From Chloroflexota bacterium (GTDB lineage: Bacteria > Chloroflexota > Limnocylindria > P2-11E): 12,542 nucleotides of DNA. This document shows positions 1-6,944 of the stretch, in pieces (position 1 is the first letter of the stretch; each line of letters opens with the position of its first letter). The notes under the pieces were generated by a model. The model saw only the letters and a program-made list of their open reading frames with translations, was not told the origin of the DNA and ran no database searches. A program made the position numbers and the translations under genes. The stretch lies in contig VBGU01000007.1 in the NCBI GenBank assembly GCA_005881085.1, positions 1-12,542 of the forward strand. The letters run 5' to 3'.

Positions 1-78
1 CCCTATCGCGCGGTGGGGGTGAAGGCTGGTCGCTTCGTGTACTCCGGCCGGCCTGGTCTCGGCGCGATCCCCGCGTGA
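1..78 (+). CDS. C-terminal end of an unidentified protein (partial)
   Basis: Frame 1 is open from the first base to a TGA at 76-78 and gives 25 residues ending in GRPGLGAIPA. The stop sits inside a GTGA overlap with the start of the next gene, the same kind of junction seen between the following genes, which supports this being the end of the previous operon member. The fragment is basic and glycine-rich near its end. It is too short to assign to a family and I do not recognise it. Confidence 0.45.
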   Translation, partial: PYRAVGVKAGRFVYSGRPGLGAIPA

Positions 79-779
79 CGACGACGTACCGGGTCGAGGT
101 CGCCATCTTCGCGATCGCGCTCGCGGTCTTCGGTCTCGTCGCGCTCGCGCTGATTTGGAGCGGCGACTGGGCCTACGCGGCGCTCGCGAACGCCACCGGC
201 AACACGACCGCGACATTCGTCATCCCGCCTGAACGACGCGAGGCGTGCGGCCAGGAGATGGTGATGGATCTCACGAGGCTGCGGGAGCTGCACCGTGTCT
301 GGGCCGCCTATGTGGTCGGCGCATCGGACTTCCCCTTCGGGCCGGCCTGCTCTCTCTTCACAGCCGACGAATACGCGCACATGGCCGACGTGCGCGCGGT
401 CTTTCGCGGCGCGGAGTACGCGGCGGCGCTCGCTCTCTTTGTTTTGGTCTTTCGAGTGGCTCGGGCTCGCCGGCGCGGCGATGCGCTGCGCCTCGTCCGC
501 GCCGGCTCTTTGATCGCCGCGGGGATCGTGGCCGTGATAGGCATTGCCGCGGCCGTCGCGTTCGATCCGCTGTTCTTACTCTTCCACGAGGTGTTCTTCC
601 CGCAGGGCAATTTCCTGTTCGCGCCGGACAGCAATCTGATCCGTCTGTATCCGGAGTGGTACTGGCAGGGCATAACGGCGGGCGTGGGATTGTCGTTCAT
701 CGCGGTCGCCCTTCTGGTGGCCGGGGCCGCCCACTGGGCACTCCGGCGGCGGTCGAACACATACACTCGCGCCGCATGA
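75..779 (+). CDS. Lit/DUF1461 (TIGR01906) family integral membrane protein
   Basis: A 234-residue membrane protein with about four helices (roughly residues 9-28, 112-129, 142-163, 199-219). The family signature is clear: H102 in HMADVR, and the block around H171 (FHEVFFPQGNF) followed by DSNLIRLYP and aromatic residues. In Firmicutes, characterised Lit enzymes move an acyl chain within the N-terminal cysteine of lipoproteins, making lyso-form lipoproteins, and two conserved histidines are catalytic. H102 and H171 are the obvious equivalents. The activity has not been shown for distant homologues, so only the family is firm. The GTG start overlaps the upstream stop (GTGA), and its own stop overlaps the next start (ATGA), so translation is probably coupled. 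The long loop between helices 1 and 2 probably faces outside the membrane. Confidence 0.8.
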   Translation: MTTTYRVEVAIFAIALAVFGLVALALIWSGDWAYAALANATGNTTATFVIPPERREACGQEMVMDLTRLRELHRVWAAYVVGASDFPFGPACSLFTADEYAHMADVRAVFRGAEYAAALALFVLVFRVARARRRGDALRLVRAGSLIAAGIVAVIGIAAAVAFDPLFLLFHEVFFPQGNFLFAPDSNLIRLYPEWYWQGITAGVGLSFIAVALLVAGAAHWALRRRSNTYTRAA

Positions 780-1879
780 AACGAGTTCTCCTTATCGAGG
801 ACCTGCCGCAGGTCGCCCAGCACCTCCAGCAGATGCTTTCACGCGAGAAGGAAGCCGAGTTCGTCGGCGTCGAGAAGGATGGAGACGCCGCGCTCATCCG
901 CGTGACCACAGAGAAGCCCGACGCCGTCCTGATCGACGCGCTCCTCTCAGGGAAAAGCACGGGCTTCGATCTCGCCAAGCGTGTCCGCGCCTCGTCACCC
1001 GGCACGCGGATCGTCATGGTCACGGTCCCGCAGCGTCCGATCGATCCGAAGCCCGATCAAGGCATCGACGCCGTCTTCGTCCTGCCGGGCGGGGCGAACG
1101 AGCTCGCGACCGCGCTCGCCATCGGCAAGCGCGATGTCCGGCTCAAGGGCCGGATGATCGTGTGCTTCTCTCCGAAGGGCGGATCCGGAAAGACCACCAT
1201 CGCGATCAATCTGGCGACGATCCTGCGCCGTCGCGGCCACTCCGTCGCGCTGATGGACGGCGTCATGCAGTTCGGCTCGGTCCGTCACGTTCTTGCGGTA
1301 CCGCCCGCCACGCGCTCGATCGTCGATCTCCCGACCGGTCAGGGCATGCGAACGTCGCTATCCGAGGTCCTCTGGGAAGGTCCGAGCGGCGTCGCGGTTC
1401 TCCTCGGTCCGCCGCGTCCGGAGGAAGCCGAGCTGATGGCCGCGCCCGACGTTGCCCAGGCCATGCAGATGCTCGCCGAGGATCACGATTACGTCATCGT
1501 CGACGCGCCGTCGAAGCTCGGGGAGGAGACCCTCGCGATGCTCGATGTCGCGGATGTCATTTTGCTGATCGTGACGTACATGCAGGCCTCGATCGCGAAT
1601 ACGCGCGCGGCGGTCGACACGTTCGAGGCCCTCGGCTACAAGGGACGGATCCCGATCCTTCTCGTCGTCAATCAGTCCGATAGCGCGCACGGAATGTCGA
1701 GGGGCGGCATCGAGCACACCCTCAACCTTCCGGTCGTTGGCGAGATCCCGACCGATTGGAAGGTCGTCGCCGAATCGCTCAACAAACAGCAGCCGTTCGT
1801 GCTCTCGTCTCCCAATGCCCCAGTCTCGAAGGCGATCGACGCTCTCGCGAACGCGCTCGTCCAGCAGCAGCGCCGCTAG
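776..1879 (+). CDS. CpaE/TadZ-like protein: receiver-like domain plus MinD/ParA-type ATPase
   Basis: A 367-residue two-domain protein. Residues 1-115 resemble a response-regulator receiver: acidic pair E8-D9, candidate phospho-acceptor D54 and T83. The usual conserved lysine before proline is replaced (FVLPG, residues 101-105), so phosphorylation may not signal normally. Residues 125-367 form a MinD/ParA-like ATPase with a deviant Walker A (KGGSGKTT, 134-141), Walker A' at D161 and Walker B around D243 (VIVDAPS). After D161 the usual CpaE-type DxDxQFG reads DGVMQFG, so the second acidic residue is lost. CpaE/TadZ proteins localise type IV/Tad pilus assembly, but no pilus gene is in this window, so the role here is open. 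The ATG at 776 overlaps the upstream stop; the frame stays open further upstream, but that reads through lit in another frame. Confidence 0.82.
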   Translation: MKRVLLIEDLPQVAQHLQQMLSREKEAEFVGVEKDGDAALIRVTTEKPDAVLIDALLSGKSTGFDLAKRVRASSPGTRIVMVTVPQRPIDPKPDQGIDAVFVLPGGANELATALAIGKRDVRLKGRMIVCFSPKGGSGKTTIAINLATILRRRGHSVALMDGVMQFGSVRHVLAVPPATRSIVDLPTGQGMRTSLSEVLWEGPSGVAVLLGPPRPEEAELMAAPDVAQAMQMLAEDHDYVIVDAPSKLGEETLAMLDVADVILLIVTYMQASIANTRAAVDTFEALGYKGRIPILLVVNQSDSAHGMSRGGIEHTLNLPVVGEIPTDWKVVAESLNKQQPFVLSSPNAPVSKAIDALANALVQQQRR

Positions 1880-1885
1880 ACCTCC

Positions 1886-2710
1886 GTGAACGGGGCCGCC
1901 GACCGGCCGATCGGCGTGTTCGACTCGGGCGTCGGCGGGCTCACCGTGCTGCGCGAGCTCCGTCGGCAGCTCCCGAGCGAGTCCACGATCTATCTCGGAG
2001 ACGAGGCACGCATGCCGTACGGCCCGCGCGAGCCCGCGGAGGTCGTCGGCTTCACCCGCGAGGCGATGCGCTGGTTCGCCAGGGCCGATTGCAAGCTCGT
2101 CGTGATCGCGTGCAACACAGCGACCTCGGTCGCGCTCGAGACCGTGCGCGACGAGTTTCCTGCGCCGACGATCGGCGTCATCCGGCCGGGTGCGGCCGCG
2201 GCGCTCTCGGCGACGGCTCGGCGGGCGGTCGGGGTCCTCGCGACGGTGCTGACCGTCCGAAGCGGCGCGTACGTGCGGGCCCTCCGCGATCTCGACCCGC
2301 TGGTCGACGTCGCGCAGCAGGCCTGCCCCAAGCTCGTTCCGCTCGTCGAGGATGGCAAGGCGGAGAGCCCCGCGGCTCTCGATGCGGTGCGCGAGTACGT
2401 CGAGCCGCTCCTCACCGAGGGCGGCGTCGTCCGGCCGGTCGTCGACACGCTGCTTCTCGGGTGCACGCACTACCCGTTGCTGCGTGCCGCGATCGAGAAG
2501 GTCGCCGGCCGCGACGTTCGCGTGGTCGACTCCGCGACGACGACCGCGCTCGCGGTGCGCGAAGTCCTCGCCTCGCATCGGCTGACCAGAGATGGCGGGC
2601 GCGCCGAGCACGCCCTCTTCTGCACCGGATCGGTCGAGCGGTTCCAGACGATCGCGCGCGCGATCTTCCACGAGGATCCGCCGGACGTTCGGGAGACGCG
2701 GCTCGCATGA
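1886..2710 (+). CDS. murI: Glutamate racemase
   Basis: A 274-residue cytoplasmic enzyme that interconverts L- and D-glutamate, supplying D-Glu for peptidoglycan. The two catalytic cysteines are in their expected settings: C76 in IACNTAT and C193 in LLGCTHYPLL. The substrate-binding DSGVGG (13-18), the GDxxxxPYG stretch (38-46), the IGVIRPG segment and the ATVLTVRSGAY strand are all present, and length matches the family (about 260-280). The GTG start at 1886 lies six bases after the previous stop. The first in-frame GTG places the diagnostic VFDSGVGG at residue 11, as is normal. The stop overlaps the next start as ATGA. The presence of murI indicates a peptidoglycan-containing cell. Confidence 0.96.
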   Translation: MNGAADRPIGVFDSGVGGLTVLRELRRQLPSESTIYLGDEARMPYGPREPAEVVGFTREAMRWFARADCKLVVIACNTATSVALETVRDEFPAPTIGVIRPGAAAALSATARRAVGVLATVLTVRSGAYVRALRDLDPLVDVAQQACPKLVPLVEDGKAESPAALDAVREYVEPLLTEGGVVRPVVDTLLLGCTHYPLLRAAIEKVAGRDVRVVDSATTTALAVREVLASHRLTRDGGRAEHALFCTGSVERFQTIARAIFHEDPPDVRETRLA

Positions 2711-3813
2711 ACGTCGTCTCGGCGATCACCGGTCTGCCTTACGTCGGCAAGACCACCCTGTTCAATCTCCTGACCGGCGCTCATGCGTCGACCGGCGCCT
2801 TCGCCGGCGCGGAGGCGGAGACGAACGTCGGCGTCGCCAAGGTGCCGGACCGGCGCGTCGAGCAGCTCGCCGCACTCTACAAACCAAAAAAGATCACGCA
2901 CGCCGAGGTCATGTACCGCGACATCGGCCTTGCGCGTGCCGAGAAGCCGGGTCAAGCGATCTCTCCGCAGAAGCTCGGCGATCTGCGCACGGCCGACGCG
3001 ATCGTTCACGTCGTTCGCGCATTCAGCGCGCCGTCGGTCCCACACGTCGATGGTTCGGTCGACCCGGTGCGCGACCTGTCCACGGTGGAGCTGGAGCTTC
3101 TCTTCGCGGATCACGCCGTCGTCGAGCGACGGTTGGAGCGCATCGAGCCGGAGCTTCGCAGCTCCAAGGGACCGGAGCGCGAGATGAAGGAGCGCGAGAA
3201 GGCAGTGCTGCAGCGCGCGGTCGCGGCGCTCGCCGAGGAGCGTCCGCTTCGCGACCTCGACCTCGATCCGGACGAGGAAAAGGCCATCCGCGGCTTTCGG
3301 TTCCTCACCCGCATGCCGGTCCTCGTTGCCGTGAACCTCGACGAAAATGATGTCGCCGATCCCGAGCGCATCATCGCGCCGGTCCGCGAAGCCGCGAAAG
3401 CCCATCGCGCGAGCGCGGTCGTGCCCGTGTCGGCGAAGCTCGAGGCTGAGATCGCGGAGCTGCCGCCAGACGAGGCGGCGTCGTTTCGCAACGAGCTCGG
3501 CCTTGCCGAGCCGGCGCTCGATCGTCTCATCCGCGCGACGTACGAGCTGCTCGGGCTCTGCTCCTTCTTCACGGTCGGCGACGACGAGGTCCGCGCGTGG
3601 ACCGTGCCGTGTGGCTCGCCCGCGCAGCAGGCGGCTGGCGCGATCCACACCGATCTGGAGCGTGGCTTCATCCGCGCGGAGATCATCGGCTGGGCGGAGC
3701 TCCTCAAAGCGGGAAGCGAGGCCAACGCGAAAAAGCTTGGTGTCATGCGCACGGAAGGAAAAACCTATCGCGTAAAAGATGGCGAAGTACTCCACGTCCT
3801 TTTCAACGTGTGA
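2707..3813 (+). CDS. ychF: YchF/OLA1-type P-loop ATPase with divergent nucleotide motifs
   Basis: A 368-residue protein of typical YchF length: N-terminal Obg-like nucleotide domain, helical insertion (about 125-195), and a C-terminal TGS/DUF933 domain with the family marks RAWTV (296-300), QQAAGAIHTDLERGFIRAE (307-325) and a terminal EGKTYRVKDGE..LFNV. YchF proteins are unusual in preferring ATP over GTP and bind ribosomes. The NxxE-type specificity motif reads NLDE (210-213). Two deviations stand out: P-loop GLPYVGKTT (9-17) where GLPNVGKST is usual, and RDIGL (71-75) where DIAGL plus a glycine-rich stretch is usual. This could be a divergent orthologue or a lineage-specific paralogue. The ATG at 2707 is coupled to the murI stop; an in-frame extension upstream only crosses cpaE and murI. 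Confidence 0.88.
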   Translation: MNVVSAITGLPYVGKTTLFNLLTGAHASTGAFAGAEAETNVGVAKVPDRRVEQLAALYKPKKITHAEVMYRDIGLARAEKPGQAISPQKLGDLRTADAIVHVVRAFSAPSVPHVDGSVDPVRDLSTVELELLFADHAVVERRLERIEPELRSSKGPEREMKEREKAVLQRAVAALAEERPLRDLDLDPDEEKAIRGFRFLTRMPVLVAVNLDENDVADPERIIAPVREAAKAHRASAVVPVSAKLEAEIAELPPDEAASFRNELGLAEPALDRLIRATYELLGLCSFFTVGDDEVRAWTVPCGSPAQQAAGAIHTDLERGFIRAEIIGWAELLKAGSEANAKKLGVMRTEGKTYRVKDGEVLHVLFNV

Positions 3814-4709
3814 TGTTCGACCTGGTCTCGATCGGACACGCGGCGCGCGACGAGTTCGAGGGCGATCCCGAGTGGCGCATCGGCGGGACCGCGACCTACG
3901 CCGCGGCCGCGGCCGCATGCCTCGGTGACCGCGTTGCGTTGCTCACGCGCGTCGGCCCGAACGAGCGGGACCGGCTCGCGGCGCGTTGTCGGGAGCTCGG
4001 TATCGAGCTGCACGCGCTACCGAGCGAGGTGACCACGACGTTCTCGTTCCGCTACGTCGACGGCCGGCGTCGGCTACGCCTGAAAGCGCGCGCGAAGAGC
4101 ATCGGCGCGGATGCGATCCCCTCGGCCCTACGAGAGACCCGCTCCGTCGTGCTCGCATCGATCGCGCACGAGATCGAGCCCTCGGTGTTCGAGGTGTACG
4201 GCGGCGTACCGCGGGTCCTGGCAGCTCAGGGCTATCTGCGGTCATGGGACGCGGACGGCACGGTGAGACGGCGCGAGTGGGACGAGGCCCACGACGTGCT
4301 CGAGCGGGTGAGCGTCGTGGTCGTGAGCGAGGAGGACATCGAGGGCGACTTCGATCTCGCGCGCGGGTGGGCCAAGACGGCTCCGGTGATCGTGACCATC
4401 GCCGAGCGGGGCGCGATCGTCCTACGCGGCGGGCGGGAGGTCGAGGTCGGGGGCTTTCCGGCGAACGAGGTGGTAGATCAGACCGGCGCGGGCGACGCCT
4501 TCTGTGCCGGCCTCGCGCTCGCCCTCGCGGACGGCGACGATCTCGAAACGGCGGCGCGGTTCGCGAATGCGGTCGCGTCCTTCGCTGTCGAAGGCGTCGG
4601 CACAGTAGCTCTGGCCCCCCGGGAGAAGGTACAGGCGCGGATGCAGCGTCACTCCTCATCCTCCGTGTCGTCGTCCGACAAGGCACCACCGGGTCGAACG
4701 ATTCCGTAG
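3813..4709 (+). CDS. PfkB-family carbohydrate kinase
   Basis: A 298-residue ribokinase-fold kinase. The N-terminal sugar-binding glycines are at WRIGGTATY (21-29), and PfkB signature 2 is intact at VVDQTGAGDAFCAG (220-233) with D228 as catalytic base. The substrate cannot be read from sequence: ribokinase, fructokinase, adenosine- or inositol-type kinases all share these motifs. The start ATG at 3813 forms a TGATG junction with the ychF stop; a GTG codon just before it (3810) is an alternative. The tail from about residue 279 is a serine-rich, proline-containing stretch that does not look like the fold. Its coding DNA overlaps, antisense, the end of the convergent gene at 4649-4915, so the tail may be a recent readthrough extension. 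Confidence 0.85.
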   Translation: MFDLVSIGHAARDEFEGDPEWRIGGTATYAAAAAACLGDRVALLTRVGPNERDRLAARCRELGIELHALPSEVTTTFSFRYVDGRRRLRLKARAKSIGADAIPSALRETRSVVLASIAHEIEPSVFEVYGGVPRVLAAQGYLRSWDADGTVRRREWDEAHDVLERVSVVVVSEEDIEGDFDLARGWAKTAPVIVTIAERGAIVLRGGREVEVGGFPANEVVDQTGAGDAFCAGLALALADGDDLETAARFANAVASFAVEGVGTVALAPREKVQARMQRHSSSSVSSSDKAPPGRTIP

Positions 4710-4915
4710 TCGGCCTCGACCGGGCTGGCGAGCTCGAGGCCGGAAGCGCGCATGTGCTCGAGCTCGTGCGCGTAGTCGCGGAGCATCAGCGCCGCATCGG
4801 TGAGCGTTCGCGCGCCCTCGATCGACCACTTCCCGCGGATCGTCAGACTCCCGCAGTCCGGGCATTGATAGATGGGCTCACCGACGTCGATGTCCTGGGT
4901 GTCCTCCTGGCTCAC
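4649..4915 (-). CDS. Small CxxC protein, tandem paralogue of the gene just upstream
   Basis: An 88-residue acidic protein that I do not recognise. It has one CPDCG knuckle (C18, C21) near the N-terminus, half of a zinc ribbon, then GSLTIRGKW leading into a helical-looking block (W30-P65: GAR, AA, RDxA, LE, GLEL). It ends in a very acidic tail (DDDTEDEE). The block aligns without gaps to the 84-residue neighbour. The GTG start overlaps that gene's stop (GTGA) and is preceded by a strong AGGAGG on the minus strand at 4920-4925, four bases away. The 3' end overlaps the kinase gene by 61 bases. A single CxxC could bind metal only by dimerisation or with a partner. No function is claimed. Confidence 0.75.
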   Translation of the reverse strand: MSQEDTQDIDVGEPIYQCPDCGSLTIRGKWSIEGARTLTDAALMLRDYAHELEHMRASGLELASPVEADYGIVRPGGALSDDDTEDEE

Positions 4916-5166
4916 TGGTCCTCCTCGACAAGACGCATCGGCGACTGTTCGCCTGGGCGGACGGCGACGGCAAAGCCGTTGTCCGCTGGCTGGTCCAGCT
5001 CGAATCCGGCCCGGGCGAGCTGCTCGAGCGTCTCGGCGCGATCGCGAAAGCGTTGCGCCGCCTCAACGAGGCTCCTCGCACCGTCCATCGTCCACCGTGC
5101 TCGGATGAAGAGGTAGCCGAAGTCCCGCCACTCCTCCATGTACTCGCGAAGCTCGTCTTCGGTCAC
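4912..5166 (-). CDS. Small soluble protein, tandem paralogue of the CxxC gene downstream
   Basis: An 84-residue protein, unrecognised. Residues 17-60 (GYLFIRARW, then GAR, AA, RDRA, LE, GFEL, P) align without gaps to residues 22-65 of the downstream 88-residue protein, with 20 identical of 44 positions by hand count and many conservative changes. It lacks the CPDC motif; residues 1-16 are acidic and probably helical. No signal peptide or membrane segment is visible. The GTG start at 5166 is 31 bases from the end of the solute-binding protein gene, on the same strand, so the three are probably co-transcribed. Duplication followed by gain or loss of the metal knuckle is the simplest history. 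Confidence 0.72.
   Translation of the reverse strand: MTEDELREYMEEWRDFGYLFIRARWTMDGARSLVEAAQRFRDRAETLEQLARAGFELDQPADNGFAVAVRPGEQSPMRLVEEDQ
4920..4925 (-). promoter_or_regulatory. Shine-Dalgarno AGGAGG for the 88-residue CxxC gene
   Basis: On the minus strand this reads AGGAGG, four bases before the GTG at 4915. It lies inside the end of the upstream 84-residue gene. It fixes the start and shows that classical SD initiation is used inside operons here, alongside the SD-less starts elsewhere in the window. Confidence 0.65.
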
Positions 5167-5197
5167 GCCCCTACATCGGAACGCGCTTGCAGGCAGG

Positions 5198-6079
5198 CTA
5201 CGGGCTGGTCTTGGTCTCTTTTGAGAGCGGCGTGATGTGCTGCGCGTAGAGGCGGCCCCACGTGCCGTCGCGAATCACGCCCGCGAGCCATGAGTTCAGG
5301 AAGGGGAGGAACCCCTGGCGATCGGACGTGTTCTTCTTCGTGCCGACGCCGTAGCGCTGCTCTAGCAGGGCGTGACCGACGATCTTGGTATTCGGCTCCT
5401 GACGCGCGAGACCCCAGAGCGTCAGCTCTTCGGCGCCGATCGCGTCGACCTGGCCCTGCTGCAGCGCCCCGACGCAGGAGGCATACGTGTCGAGCGCGAG
5501 GGTCCGCGCCGAATCGTTCGCGTCCGTGACGTGCGCATCGACGCCTGACCCGCTCTGGACGCAGACCGTCTTCGTGTCCAGGTCCGCGAGATCCTTGATC
5601 TCGTCATTCGACGTCAGGACGAGGAGCCGCTCGCCGCTGACGAAGTACGTGTCGGTCAGATCGATCACCGCGGCGTGCTCGTCCGTGATCGGAAGCCGCG
5701 CGATGACCACGTCCGCCTGCAGGCTCGTGAGCGCCGTCACCGCCGTGCTCGAATCGACCGATATCCACTCGATCACCGTATCGATGTCCTGTCTCGGGCC
5801 GAAGATCGCCTTGGCGAGCTCGCGCCCGAGGTCCGGCTCGAATCCCGAGTACCGGCCGCTCGCATCGCGACTGGAGATGGGAGCTGGGTTGTCGAGCGCG
5901 CCGATCCGGATCTTCCCCTTGGTCTGGAGTGCGTACATGTACGTGGCGAGCTCGAAGCGTGGGCGCGCCAACGTCGCCGCCGGCGTCAGCGTCGCGCTTG
6001 GCCCGGGCGAGGATTCGGGGAAGCAGGCGACCAGGGCCACGCCGATCACCGCTAGGGCGGCGAGTCGCGGAGCGTTCAC
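5198..6079 (-). CDS. Family-3 extracellular solute-binding lipoprotein (amino-acid type)
   Basis: A 293-residue periplasmic-binding-type protein. Residues 1-18 are a lipoprotein signal peptide with lipobox LVAC and lipidated C19, followed by a Ser/Pro/Thr-rich linker (about 21-40). The SBP_bac_3 fold follows: KIRIGALDNPAP (56-67), YSGFEPDLGRELA (77-89), ADVVIARLPIT (122-132) and a C-terminal LNSWLAGVIRDGTWGRLY (261-278). C173 and C202 could form a disulfide. Such proteins usually feed polar amino acids to an ABC importer, but no permease or ATPase gene lies beside it. It may work with a transporter elsewhere or act as a sensor. The GTG start at 6079 lies six bases downstream of a TACGCT -10-like box. 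Confidence 0.88.
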   Translation of the reverse strand: MNAPRLAALAVIGVALVACFPESSPGPSATLTPAATLARPRFELATYMYALQTKGKIRIGALDNPAPISSRDASGRYSGFEPDLGRELAKAIFGPRQDIDTVIEWISVDSSTAVTALTSLQADVVIARLPITDEHAAVIDLTDTYFVSGERLLVLTSNDEIKDLADLDTKTVCVQSGSGVDAHVTDANDSARTLALDTYASCVGALQQGQVDAIGAEELTLWGLARQEPNTKIVGHALLEQRYGVGTKKNTSDRQGFLPFLNSWLAGVIRDGTWGRLYAQHITPLSKETKTSP

Positions 6080-6085
6080 TGACGG

Positions 6086-6091
6086 AGCGTA
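6086..6091 (-). promoter_or_regulatory. Putative -10 box of a leaderless promoter for the solute-binding protein
   Basis: The minus strand reads TACGCT (TAnnnT), then six bases, then the GTG start at 6079. That spacing would place transcription start at or next to the start codon. There is no convincing -35 element and no SD before the gene. It faces away from a similar box for the serine hydrolase in the same 51-base divergent gap. Confidence 0.45.
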
Positions 6092-6118
6092 CTGGTCGTC
6101 GGTTTCGACGCGGTCGCT

Positions 6119-6124
6119 TAGGCT
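6119..6124 (+). promoter_or_regulatory. Putative -10 box of a leaderless promoter for the serine hydrolase
   Basis: TAGGCT (TAnnnT), six bases before the GTG at 6131. It also contains an in-frame stop (TAG 6119-6121), which rules out a longer N-terminus for the gene. No SD is visible. Confidence 0.45.
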
Positions 6125-6130
6125 CGCCTC

Positions 6131-6937
6131 GTGGATGCCTTTGCTCCGGCGCGCGTCGCGCTCGCGTCGCTACAGGGTGAGGCGGGCGCGTTCGCCTCCG
6201 ACGCCGACGGGCACGCTCTCTTCTGCGAGAACGAGGACGAGCTCTTTCCCTCGGCGTCGGTGATCAAGCTGCCCCTCGTGATGACGCTTCATGCGGACGC
6301 GGCGCGCAGCCTTGTGGATCTGGACGAGCGCGTGGGCGTCGGCGAGCGCGTCGACGGCAGCGGCGTGCTCCGGCACATGCGCGACGTCGATCGACTGTCC
6401 CTCCGAGATCTTGCGATGCTCGCGATCATCGTGTCGGACAACACCGCGACGAACCGGCTCATCGAACGGATCGGGATCGAGCGGGTGGGGGAGCGCTTGC
6501 GCGAGTGGGGCTGTCCCAAGACTCGGCTATCGCGAAAGATGTACGACTTCGAGGCCGCTACGCGCGGCCACGAGAACGTCATGACCCCGCGCGAGACCGT
6601 GTCGCTTTTGCTGCGCCTCCAGCGTGGAGAGTGCGAGGACCGAGCGACGAGCGATGCGGTCCTCGCGGTCCTCGAGCAATGCCAGGACCGCACCATGCTC
6701 CTGCGTTACCTCCCGTACGGCGCGAAGGCGCCGCACAAGACCGGGACGCTCGACGAATCGCGCAACGACGCCGCCATCGTTCCGGGCGATCGTCCGATCA
6801 TCGTGGCGGCGTTCACCCGCAAGCTCCGCGACAGTGGCGCCGCCGTCTCGTGGCTCGGGATGGTCGGGTGGTGCGCGTACCGCGCCGCGGGGAATCCGGG
6901 CGATCCTCTTCCCCCGGAGCTCACCCGTACCGCATGA
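6131..6937 (+). CDS. Class-A beta-lactamase-like serine hydrolase without signal peptide
   Basis: A 268-residue protein with the three active-site motifs of penicillin-recognising hydrolases in order: SxxK (S43-VIK46), SDN (102-104) and KTG (203-205). In the omega-loop region (about 133-155, ending NVMTPRE) my hand alignment shows no clear counterpart of the deacylating glutamate of true class A beta-lactamases. An esterase or peptidase-like role is therefore as likely as antibiotic hydrolysis. No signal peptide is present and an in-frame stop 12 bases upstream prevents extension, so the protein is predicted to be cytosolic, which argues against a periplasmic or extracellular cell-wall role. 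It ends seven bases before the DivIC/FtsB gene, so the two are probably co-transcribed. Resistance should not be inferred. Confidence 0.85.
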   Translation: MDAFAPARVALASLQGEAGAFASDADGHALFCENEDELFPSASVIKLPLVMTLHADAARSLVDLDERVGVGERVDGSGVLRHMRDVDRLSLRDLAMLAIIVSDNTATNRLIERIGIERVGERLREWGCPKTRLSRKMYDFEAATRGHENVMTPRETVSLLLRLQRGECEDRATSDAVLAVLEQCQDRTMLLRYLPYGAKAPHKTGTLDESRNDAAIVPGDRPIIVAAFTRKLRDSGAAVSWLGMVGWCAYRAAGNPGDPLPPELTRTA

Positions 6938-6944
6938 TGCGCGG

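Noticed and set aside
1358..2671. Long minus-strand open frame of 437 codons across cpaE and murI
   Set aside because: Arg/Asp/Glu-rich low-complexity translation typical of the antisense of GC-rich genes; it covers two clear plus-strand genes and shows no family motif.
1756..2706. 317-codon upstream in-frame extension of the YchF protein
   Set aside because: It reads through murI in another frame with Arg-rich noise; YchF homology begins at the ATG at 2707, which overlaps the murI stop.
2470..3918. Minus-strand open frame of 482 codons across ychF
   Set aside because: Same antisense shadow pattern over a well-supported gene.
3943..4689. Minus-strand frame of 248 codons opposite the PfkB-family kinase
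   Set aside because: Proline/arginine repeats from antisense GC-rich coding sequence, no motif.
6131..6937. Antibiotic-resistance beta-lactamase
   Set aside because: The fold motifs are there, but no signal peptide and no clear omega-loop glutamate, so resistance cannot be supported.
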